This document shows positions 11,896-17,219 of a stretch of DNA of 17,219 nt, one piece after another; the stretch's first letter is position 1; each line of letters begins with the position of its first letter. The stretch is from contig CAYYLD010000012.1 of the NCBI GenBank assembly GCA_964472495.1, positions 1 to 17,219 on the forward strand, read 5' to 3'. This stretch comes from CAYXST01 sp964472495 (lineage in GTDB: Bacteria > Patescibacteriota > Minisyncoccia > Portnoybacterales > UBA2143). The notes below the pieces were generated by a model. It ran no database searches. It was given only the letters and a program-made list of their open reading frames with translations, and was not told the DNA's origin. The translations under genes and the position numbers were made by a program.

Positions 11896-12543
11896 ATGCC
11901 TACCACCGATAAAAAAACAGCGTTACAGGTCCTTGTCCGCAAAGATAAAATCAGAAAAGAAGAATGGCTAGAACTGATTGAAGCGCGCCGTGCGCTTATC
12001 AAAAAACACCTTGATAACTTTACCTTAAGAGAACTCGGAGAAACTAAGTGTCTTAGAAAAAATTATGGTGGCTTTGATCGCGAATTATGCGCCAAACTGA
12101 ACTTTGATAATCCCGAGATAATCAGCGACGATAAAAAACTATCTCTTAAAACACAAGGGATTTTCCATTGCCAATCTTGGGACAGCATCAAATACGACTA
12201 TCCTCCTAATCGGGGATTCCCAGGTGGAACAATACAAATCTGGGGATTAGCCAGATCCGGAGACTGGACTATCGCAGAAGTTGTTTTTACAGGAGGAGCC
12301 GGATACAAACATCGCGTACTTGAAACGGCTAAATCAGTAAAAATAGAGAAAACAGATTTAAGGACCGTACTAGCCATAACCGGAGAAAAACCAATTGAAA
12401 TTTGGAAAAAACTCGGTGAGGCTGTCAAAGAATGGATGAAAAAACGCAAAGAACTCTACGACCAAGCGTTTGAAATTTACAGTATTATTAAAAGCGAAAA
12501 TAAAGCTCTTTCATTGACTACCTTTTTCCCGATCTTTGATTAA
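11896..12543 (+). CDS. Hypothetical protein, 215 residues, stand-alone gene
   Basis: I do not recognise a family. The start at 11896 is chosen because a near-perfect SD (AAGGAGG) lies just before it; the frame is open farther upstream but there it crosses the terminator and promoter. The protein has helical ends (RKEEWLELIEARRALIKKHL near the start; EIWKKLGEAVKEWMKKRKEL near the end). Between them is a probable beta region rich in aromatic and Gly residues (QGIFHCQSWDSIKYDYPP, GGTIQIWGLARSGDWTIAEVV). There is no signal peptide or membrane helix. It has its own promoter and terminator and lies between the two copies of repeat R1, which suggests a mobile or recombined cassette. Confidence 0.75.
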   Translation: MPTTDKKTALQVLVRKDKIRKEEWLELIEARRALIKKHLDNFTLRELGETKCLRKNYGGFDRELCAKLNFDNPEIISDDKKLSLKTQGIFHCQSWDSIKYDYPPNRGFPGGTIQIWGLARSGDWTIAEVVFTGGAGYKHRVLETAKSVKIEKTDLRTVLAITGEKPIEIWKKLGEAVKEWMKKRKELYDQAFEIYSIIKSENKALSLTTFFPIFD

Positions 12544-12561
12544 ACCATTTTCAATCCAATA

Positions 12562-12599
12562 AAAAGGACTAGGATGGAAATCCCAGTCCTTTTCTTTTT
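12562..12599 (+). terminator. Terminator of the 215-residue gene
   Basis: AAAAGGACT (12562-12570) pairs with AGTCCTTTT (12585-12593), with an inner GGAT/ATCC helix, followed by TTCTTTTT-type sequence. Confidence 0.85.
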
Positions 12600-12660
12600 A
12601 TGATTCAATACTAAACTGAAAACATTTTAAACATTTGTAGATTTCTCCAACAAATTCAGA

Positions 12661-12693
12661 AAAAGTTTTCTTATTGTCCCGAGTAACCCCGCT
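12661..12693 (+). repeat. Direct repeat R2, left copy; minus-strand coding remnant
   Basis: AAAAGTTTTCTTATTGTC and the next 15 bases recur at 13571-13603 with three mismatches in 33. On the minus strand the repeat and its flank read GVTRDNKKTFSEFVGEI and continue to a stop at about 12601; the other copy reads GEVTRDNKKTFRELVGEI. Most base differences in the wider alignment are at third codon positions, so both may be remnants of one protein gene. Confidence 0.7.
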
Positions 12694-12695
12694 AT

Positions 12696-12728
12696 TTGTC
12701 CGTATTTGTACAGATTTGTAGATATTTG
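12696..12728 (+). repeat. Direct repeat R1, right copy
   Basis: Identical over 33 bases to 11710-11742. It starts 2 bases behind the left R2 copy and is followed by a terminator hairpin. No tRNA is recognisable in front of it; only CCGC before the repeat recalls the tRNA-Asp end. Confidence 0.9.
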
Positions 12729-12731
12729 TAT

Positions 12732-12757
12732 AAAACAGCTCGTTTGAGCTGTTTTTA
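12732..12757. terminator. Terminator hairpin upstream of the RNA methyltransferase gene
   Basis: AAAACAGCTC (12732-12741) and GAGCTGTTTT (12746-12755) pair around GTTT, with A/T tracts on both sides. It would insulate the next gene from the cassette in front. Confidence 0.85.
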
Positions 12758-12786
12758 TTGCTTTTATCGCTTTATAAAGATACAAT
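12758..12786 (+). promoter_or_regulatory. Promoter of the SpoU-type methyltransferase gene
   Basis: TTGCTT (12758-12763) and TACAAT (12781-12786) have a 17-base spacer. The expected start falls at or within a few bases of the ATG at 12793, so the mRNA may be leaderless; accordingly there is no SD. Confidence 0.6.
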
Positions 12787-12792
12787 TAAAGT

Positions 12793-13539
12793 ATGTCTAT
12801 AAAAATAAGGAATAGAAACGCTATTTTAGAGTTATTAAAAGATAGAGCCAACTTTGAAAAAATCGTCCTAGCTGACGATTTAAAACAAGATAATCTAACG
12901 AAAGAAATTTTATCAATTGCGACTGCTCGAGACATAGTCATCGAAAAAATACCCCGAAAAAGAATGGGAAAAGGAAGAAGCGGAAAGAGCCAAGAAGCCT
13001 TGATTGGTTTTCTTGTTCCTGAAAATGACTGGTCGCTTGATAATCTATTGGACGACCTCTCAAAGAAAAACCAAGATCCATTCTTTCTTTTGATTAACAG
13101 AGTTAAATATCCAAATAATATCGGAGTCATAGCCAGAACAGCTTTTGCTGCCGGAGTTAACGGTTTAATTTTCCAAGGCGAAAAAGATAGCTTTTTAAAT
13201 GAAGAAACGGTCCATTTCTCAATCGGCGCTATTGCCAGAATCCCATTGGTTAAAATTAATATTTTTGAAGCCCTAAAAGTACTTAAAAAATATGGGGTCA
13301 AAACTCTGTCTATGGAAATGGATGGTAAAATATATTTTAATGAAAATCTTTCTGGTCCGGTTGCCTTTATTTTAGGAGCCGAAGGTAAAGGTATATCGGA
13401 AAACGTATCTAGCCGCTGTGATAAAAAAATATCCATTCCGATGCAAAGAGGAATAGATTCACTCAATGTCGCAACCAGCGCCGCAATCATCCTCTATGAA
13501 AAGGTTCGGCAAGAGGAACTAAACTTTCCGTCCAATTAA
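12793..13539 (+). CDS. SpoU/TrmH family RNA 2'-O-methyltransferase (RlmB-like)
   Basis: The 248-residue protein shows the three SPOUT motifs: motif 1 around KYPNNIGVIARTAFAAG (Asn and Arg of the active site), motif 2 FILGAEGKGIS, and motif 3 SIPMQRGIDSLNVATSAAIILYE, which forms the deep trefoil knot that binds SAM. The first ~90 residues (RNRNAILELLKDRANFEKIVLADD...KSQEALIGFL) match the L30e-like substrate-binding domain of RlmB, so 23S rRNA G2251 or a tRNA ribose is the likely target. It sits between the two copies of repeat R2 and has its own promoter. The coding style (no SD, AT-rich) is like that of the housekeeping genes. Confidence 0.9.
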   Translation: MSIKIRNRNAILELLKDRANFEKIVLADDLKQDNLTKEILSIATARDIVIEKIPRKRMGKGRSGKSQEALIGFLVPENDWSLDNLLDDLSKKNQDPFFLLINRVKYPNNIGVIARTAFAAGVNGLIFQGEKDSFLNEETVHFSIGAIARIPLVKINIFEALKVLKKYGVKTLSMEMDGKIYFNENLSGPVAFILGAEGKGISENVSSRCDKKISIPMQRGIDSLNVATSAAIILYEKVRQEELNFPSN

Positions 13540-13570
13540 GATTCCTGCTAATCTCCCCAACCAACTCCCT

Positions 13571-13603
13571 AAAAGTTTTCTTATTGTCTCGAGTAACCTC
13601 GCC
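13571..13603 (+). repeat. Direct repeat R2, right copy
   Basis: Three mismatches to 12661-12693 over 33 bases. On the minus strand a short open frame runs from a GTG near 13626 (VREFLDVYFGEVTRDNKKTF, then RELVGEISRNLNW) into the antisense of the methyltransferase gene; it is too short to be a whole gene. Confidence 0.7.
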
Positions 13604-13632
13604 AAAATAAACATCTAAAAATTCTCTCACTC

Positions 13633-14103
13633 ATGATTAACAAAAGCACTAAAATCCTTGAAAAGAAAGTCAGCAATACCCTCTTTTACCTTTGTTTTTT
13701 TGTTACCCTGATTGTTTTAGTCATGAGCCTGACCAGGTTTTTTAGCCGAGGAGAATTTCCACCCAGTCAGATCGGCTTTTTTTACATCAGCATCTTGATT
13801 ATCTATTCTGTTCACAAAGAGGCGCTCCGTTGGATTTTGGCTGAATCAGAAGAAAAGAAACAGAAAAAGGGAGAATATTTTGTTTATGCTTGGATTATTG
13901 TTACCACCCTGCTTTACCTAATCAATTTCATCAGTCAAGGTTATTTCCAATTATCGCCGGCTGGCCAGGAGCTTCAGGTGCTTACTGATATAACTTTCAT
14001 TACTTTAGAGGTAGGAGCGGTCTTTGTCCTGGCCCGCGTTTTAAAAATAATTGCCATAATTTTCTTGGCTAGGGGAAGTAAAAAAGCCCGAAATCTATTC
14101 TAA
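13633..14103 (+). CDS. Conserved-looking membrane protein, four predicted helices
   Basis: The 156-residue protein has likely transmembrane helices at about 17-38, 46-62, 83-104 and 121-146. Between helices 2 and 3 lies a charged loop (HKEALRWILAESEEKKQKKGEYFVY). The overall pattern (short cytosolic N-terminus, Lys/Glu-rich middle loop) recalls small membrane proteins I associate with CPR genomes, but I know no function. The ATG at 13633 lacks an SD; no clear promoter of its own is seen, so it may be transcribed with the methyltransferase gene 93 bases upstream. A strong terminator follows 30 bases after the stop. Confidence 0.75.
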   Translation: MINKSTKILEKKVSNTLFYLCFFVTLIVLVMSLTRFFSRGEFPPSQIGFFYISILIIYSVHKEALRWILAESEEKKQKKGEYFVYAWIIVTTLLYLINFISQGYFQLSPAGQELQVLTDITFITLEVGAVFVLARVLKIIAIIFLARGSKKARNLF

Positions 14104-14133
14104 AAATCAGATTTTATCCACGCCGCCAATAAA

Positions 14134-14163
14134 AAAACAGCCCGGCCATAGCCGGGCTGTTTT
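14134..14163. terminator. Bidirectional terminator
   Basis: AAAACAGCCCGGC (14134-14146) and GCCGGGCTGTTTT (14151-14163) form a perfect GC-rich hairpin with loop CATA, flanked by A and T tracts. It lies between the convergent membrane protein genes at 13633-14103 and 14181-14714. Confidence 0.92.
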
Positions 14164-14180
14164 GTTTTAAAAAGCCCTGA

Positions 14181-14714
14181 CTAAACCGCCTCCAAATCTT
14201 CTAAGGCGCGCTGGTAGATTTCAACGGCTCGCTGGGCCTGGGCCCGGGTCAATTTAGCATCCGGCTCGTGGACAATCTGATTGCGCAATTTATGAGCTTC
14301 CCAAACTTCATTAAGATTAGTCGCTTGGGCCGAGGTCAGTTGTTTTAACCGTTCTCCCATATTCTCGCCCTGGTAACCGATTCTTTTAAGAATATCGTCA
14401 AATATTTTATCGGCTTCAATGACGGCCAGCTTATAACTATTTTCGTCATCTCTTCCTAAATTAGCTAAAACCGATTCCCATCTTTTAACCAGTTTTTTCT
14501 TGGGCAGGCCGGGGGCGCTAATACTTTCGGCAATCAGTTCAAATGATTTCCCTAACTGCTTTCGTAAACGAAGAACTAAAAGAATAACTATTACTAAAAG
14601 CGAACCGGAAATAACCAGGGAAATAATTTTTAAAGTAAAAATAAATCGCTGCCAATCCGGAGAAGCAACATTCAAGACAAGATAATCATAGAGATTAAGC
14701 AGAAACGTTCTCAT
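14181..14714 (-). CDS. Membrane-anchored protein with C-terminal HEPN-like RNxxxH motif
   Basis: The 177-residue protein has one strong transmembrane helix (about 25-50, IFTLKIISLVISGSLLVIVI) and then a basic linker and a helical cytosolic domain (70-177). That domain contains AHKLRNQIVHEPD (140-152), where R144-N-Q-I-V-H149 fits the R-x4-6-H signature of HEPN ribonucleases, followed by a helix AQAQRAVEIYQRALEDLEA. HEPN is inferred from one short motif and helical content only. The gene overlaps the gatA 3' end by 20 bases, so translation is probably coupled. It ends the ligA-methyltransferase-gatC-gatA operon. Confidence 0.78.
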   Translation of the reverse strand: MRTFLLNLYDYLVLNVASPDWQRFIFTLKIISLVISGSLLVIVILLVLRLRKQLGKSFELIAESISAPGLPKKKLVKRWESVLANLGRDDENSYKLAVIEADKIFDDILKRIGYQGENMGERLKQLTSAQATNLNEVWEAHKLRNQIVHEPDAKLTRAQAQRAVEIYQRALEDLEAV

Positions 14715-16119
14715 AATCTTGGGCTATTTGAAGTATTTTTTCTTCTTCAAAATGACGACCAATAATTTGTAAACCAACTGGTAATTTGCCAACTTGGCCG
14801 CAAGGCAGAGAAACGGCCGGCAAGCCAGCCAAACTGACGGCTACCGTATAAATATCAGAAAGATACATAGAGATGGGGTCATCTATTTTCTCGCCTATTT
14901 TAAAAGCCGGCGTTGGAGCCACTGGCCCCATCAAAACATCTGCCTTTTCAAAGGCCTTAGCAAAGTCCTCCCTGATTAAAGTTCTTACTTTTTGGGCTTT
15001 CAAATAATAGGCCTCGTAATATCCGGCTGACAAAGTATAGGTGCCGAGCATAATCCGGCGTCTAACTTCGTCACCAAAACCATGCTGGCGCGTTTTCAAA
15101 TAAACGTCTAGAAGCTGATTGGCCGGTTCGGAGAGGCCGTATTTAATTCCATCATAACGAGCCAAATTAGCCGAGGCCTCGGCCGGCTGGATAATATAGT
15201 AAGAAGGCAAGGCATATTCGGAAAAAGGCAAACTGACTTCTATCACTTGAGCGCCCATTTTTTCATATTGAGCAGCTGCTGCTCTAACTATCTTTTCCAC
15301 ATCCGGGTCAAGCCCTTTGACAAAATATTCTTTGGGCAGACCAATTTTTAATCCCTTAATTTGGAATTGACCCTTGGTTGTTTGGTTGGGCGGATTCAAA
15401 CTGGTTGAATCCATTTTGTCTTGGCCGGCTATTGCTTCCAGAACTATTCGGGCATCTTCAACTGTCTTAGCCATTAAACCAATTTGGTCCAAAGAAGAAG
15501 CAAAGGCAATCAGCCCGTAACGAGAGACTCGGCCGTAGGTTGGTTTTAGGCCAACTATCCCGCAGAAAGAAGCTGGCTGGCGAATTGAACCGCCGGTATC
15601 GGTACCTAAAGCGTAAATACATTCGTCAGCCGCCAGGGCGGCTGCCGAGCCGCCGGAAGAACCGCCGGGCACTCGCTCTAAATCATGAGGATTTTTAGTT
15701 ATTCCGTAAGCCGAATTCTCGGTTGAAGAACCCATACCAAACTCATCCAAATTGGTTTTGCCGACGATGACCGCTCCGGCCCGTCTTAACCTTTTAATAG
15801 CCGTAGCATCATAGGGGGCAATATAGTTGGCTAAAATTTTCGAACCGGCTGTGCAGCGAACGCCTTCAACTAAGATAAGGTCTTTGATAGCCACCGGAAT
15901 ACCGGCTAAAAGACCAATTTTTTCTCGATTGGCTATCTTTTTATCCACTCTTTTGGCTTGCGACAAAGCTGATTCTTCGGTCAGGGTCAAATAAGCGTGG
16001 ATTTGTCTATCTTGCTTTTTTATCTGATTTAAAACTGCCTCGGTCAATTCCACGGCTGAGAATCTTCTTTTAACCAGACCTTGATGAGCTCGTTTGATAG
16101 TTAATTTATTTAAAGACAT
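14695..16119 (-). CDS. gatA: Aspartyl/glutamyl-tRNA amidotransferase subunit A
   Basis: The 474-residue protein is a complete amidase-signature enzyme. The catalytic triad is Lys79 (GIPVAIKD), cis-Ser154 (PGGSSGGSAAA) and Ser178 (GTDTGGSIRQP), at the same numbers as in well-studied bacterial GatA. It releases ammonia from glutamine for GatB, which converts Glu-tRNA-Gln and/or Asp-tRNA-Asn to the amide forms. It starts 3 bases after gatC. gatB is not in the window. The 3' end overlaps the following membrane protein gene. Confidence 0.97.
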   Translation of the reverse strand: MSLNKLTIKRAHQGLVKRRFSAVELTEAVLNQIKKQDRQIHAYLTLTEESALSQAKRVDKKIANREKIGLLAGIPVAIKDLILVEGVRCTAGSKILANYIAPYDATAIKRLRRAGAVIVGKTNLDEFGMGSSTENSAYGITKNPHDLERVPGGSSGGSAAALAADECIYALGTDTGGSIRQPASFCGIVGLKPTYGRVSRYGLIAFASSLDQIGLMAKTVEDARIVLEAIAGQDKMDSTSLNPPNQTTKGQFQIKGLKIGLPKEYFVKGLDPDVEKIVRAAAAQYEKMGAQVIEVSLPFSEYALPSYYIIQPAEASANLARYDGIKYGLSEPANQLLDVYLKTRQHGFGDEVRRRIMLGTYTLSAGYYEAYYLKAQKVRTLIREDFAKAFEKADVLMGPVAPTPAFKIGEKIDDPISMYLSDIYTVAVSLAGLPAVSLPCGQVGKLPVGLQIIGRHFEEEKILQIAQDYENVSA

Positions 16120-16122
16120 AGA

Positions 16123-16413
16123 TTATAAAACGGCTTTGACCTTGACATAGCCATCTTTAGTTTCCGGTGTTAACTTCAACAATTTCTCTGCCTCTTGTTT
16201 TGTTTTAGCTTGGCCTTTGTCTTGACGAATAACATTTTCCAAACCGGTCACTTGAGCGGTCGGTTCTACTTTTTCCGTCTTGGCTTTGTTTAATTGCTCG
16301 ATAAAATCCAAAATAGCCGAAAGCTCCTTTCGGAATTTCTTATTCTCTTTGTCAGTCAGCCCCAAGCGGGCCAACTTAGCTATATGATTAACTTGTTCCT
16401 CGGATAATTTCAT
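16123..16413 (-). CDS. gatC: Aspartyl/glutamyl-tRNA amidotransferase subunit C
   Basis: The 96-residue product matches GatC over its length. The N-terminal helices have LSEEQVNHIAKLARLGLTDKE and FRKELSAILDFIEQLN; the middle has VEPTAQVTGLENVIRQD, and the C-terminal tail LLKLTPETKDGYVKVKAVL wraps between GatA and GatB. It stabilises the GatAB complex. It lies 5 bases behind the methyltransferase gene and 3 before gatA. Confidence 0.95.
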   Translation of the reverse strand: MKLSEEQVNHIAKLARLGLTDKENKKFRKELSAILDFIEQLNKAKTEKVEPTAQVTGLENVIRQDKGQAKTKQEAEKLLKLTPETKDGYVKVKAVL

Positions 16414-16418
16414 GGATT

Positions 16419-17087
16419 CTATTTATGGGCCTTAGCTATCATTCTGCCCCTCTCTTTTTTATTTAAATATGTTTTATAAATTTCTACCTTTTTAAAACCA
16501 ACTACTTTAAGCATGTCAATGATACATCGTTTATTAGGTCCCCACCAGTTTGTCGAGTCATTGCTTAATTCCTCTCCTGGATAAAATCTCATTACTGGTT
16601 CTTTGGTATTTGTTTTTATGTAATGACTCTCTAAAATAAGTAGTTTCTTAGTTTTAGCAGAAATAGTTTCTAATGCCTTAAGAGGATATTTGAGGTGATA
16701 CAATACTCCAAAAAATAGAACTATATCAAATTTTTCCCTAAGTTTCGGTAAGTCAAACAAGTCCATTTGATAAAACTTTACTTTTGAATTTAATATTTTT
16801 TTAGCCGTATAAAATCCTTTATGCCCTTTCAGATGTTGATTATTATCAATAACTGTTACCTTGGCTCCTCTTTTTTCACATTCGAAAGAGTAATAACCAT
16901 CCCAAGCACCGATATCCAAAACAGTTCTGCCCTTTAAATTTCTGGGAATAGCCGAAGACCTTATCTTATGAACTTTGGGCTGAGTAAATCCTGGGGTTAT
17001 CACTCCATCTCCTAAATCTATGGTATGCCACCAATATGGGACTTTATTTACTAAATACTTTTTCTTCTCTGGCGTAAATTTCGTCAT
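16419..17087 (-). CDS. SAM-dependent methyltransferase, CmoB/DUF1698-like
   Basis: The 222-residue protein has class I methyltransferase motifs: VLDIGAWDGYYSFECEKRGA (motif I, SAM-binding), VTVIDNN (motif II acidic residue), FYQMDLFDLP, and FDIVLFFGVLYHLKYPLKAL (motif IV and following helix). FGVLYHL and the later ESHY...MRFYPG...NWWGPN are like the CmoB group, which carboxymethylates tRNA wobble uridine, and the related DUF1698 proteins. It is much shorter than CmoB, however, so a small-molecule or sugar target is equally possible. It sits 6 bases behind ligA and 5 before gatC. Its base composition is more AT-rich than gatA's. Confidence 0.82.
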   Translation of the reverse strand: MTKFTPEKKKYLVNKVPYWWHTIDLGDGVITPGFTQPKVHKIRSSAIPRNLKGRTVLDIGAWDGYYSFECEKRGAKVTVIDNNQHLKGHKGFYTAKKILNSKVKFYQMDLFDLPKLREKFDIVLFFGVLYHLKYPLKALETISAKTKKLLILESHYIKTNTKEPVMRFYPGEELSNDSTNWWGPNKRCIIDMLKVVGFKKVEIYKTYLNKKERGRMIAKAHK

Positions 17088-17093
17088 AAAAAC

Positions 17094-17219
17094 TTATCTA
17101 ATCATCTTCAAAAACTCTCTTTCTTTAATAATCTCTACTCCCAACTTTTTAGCCCGGTCATACTTAGAGCCTGGTTCCCGGCCAACGACCACAAAATCCG
17201 TCTCTTTGGAAACCGAACT
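17094..17219 (-). CDS. ligA: NAD-dependent DNA ligase, C-terminal BRCT end only (5' part outside window)
   Basis: A frame open from the window end to a TAA at 17094-17096 encodes 41 residues: SSVSKETDFVVVGREPGSKY, then DRAKKLGVEIIKEREFLKMI and R. The pattern of VS-K-T-D-VVVG-PGSK-KA-LGV-I--E-FL is the BRCT domain that ends bacterial LigA. Other BRCT proteins cannot be fully excluded from this stub, but PGSKYDRAKKLG is typical of LigA. It should seal nicks using NAD+. It is upstream of the methyltransferase gene in the same operon. Confidence 0.85.
   Translation of the reverse strand, partial: SSVSKETDFVVVGREPGSKYDRAKKLGVEIIKEREFLKMIR

Noticed and set aside
11643..12002. Minus-strand frame ending in GFEPTIFCVTGRRFKPG
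   Set aside because: This peptide is the well-known false translation of an antisense tRNA gene; the rest runs antisense through promoter and terminator.
11710..12728. R1 as CRISPR repeats
   Set aside because: Only two copies about 1 kb apart, with a gene between them; no spacer array and no cas gene.
12786..13490. Minus-strand frame of 234 codons opposite the methyltransferase gene
   Set aside because: The plus strand has all three SPOUT motifs; the antisense frame has no recognisable domain.

Overview
This window looks like a piece of a Patescibacteria (CPR) genome, probably from the Parcubacteria side. The clues are an archaeal/methanogen-type thymidylate synthase, short housekeeping proteins (a 66-residue SecE, and a PheT without its tRNA-binding OB domain), GatCAB for indirect amidation of tRNA, tRNA genes without encoded CCA, almost no Shine-Dalgarno sequences before the housekeeping genes, and three small conserved-looking membrane proteins of unknown function. 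This placement is inference from gene content; no marker tree could be made. The standard bacterial code fits every gene.

Layout. (1) 1-2977, minus strand: a tight operon of nucleotidyltransferase, HIT protein, dCMP deaminase and thymidylate synthase (cut by the window start). The last two are consecutive steps dCMP -> dUMP -> dTMP. (2) 3062-3778, plus strand: a stand-alone Nudix gene with its own consensus promoter, strong SD and terminator. (3) 3788-5208, minus: secE-nusG-rplK, without rplA behind rplK, and with hairpins in the leader and in both spacers. (4) 5289-5580, plus: a stand-alone 82-residue unknown gene. (5) 5579-11331, minus: small membrane protein, pheS, pheT, gyrB. (6) 11441-11790, plus: a tRNA operon (initiator-like Met, a second CAT tRNA, Asp-GTC) with a near-consensus promoter whose predicted start falls on the first base of the first tRNA. 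(7) 11803-14166, plus: a modular strip with an unknown 215-residue gene, a SpoU/TrmH-type RNA methyltransferase gene and a four-helix membrane protein gene, interleaved with two pairs of direct repeats. (8) 14181-17219, minus: ligA (only its BRCT end is present), a CmoB-like methyltransferase, gatC, gatA, and a membrane-anchored protein ending in an RNxxxH motif like that of HEPN RNases.

The most interesting signal is a family of GC-rich nested palindromes built from reusable arms (an AAGGGCGTG-type core and outer arms such as CCGGGGCGTCCC or AGGGCGTGCCTC). Members occupy the nusG-rplK spacer, the pheT-gyrB spacer and the space before the tRNA operon, where one is a perfect 70-bp palindrome. 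Two more sit inside the pheT coding sequence, where they are translated in frame as extra loops of about 22-33 residues. This resembles the Rickettsia palindromic elements that insert into protein genes, but in an unrelated bacterium.

A second theme is a split in gene style. The three plus-strand genes of unknown or accessory role (Nudix, 82 aa, 215 aa) carry strong SD sequences and private terminators, which suggests that they are acquired single-gene cassettes. The housekeeping operons show no clear SD.
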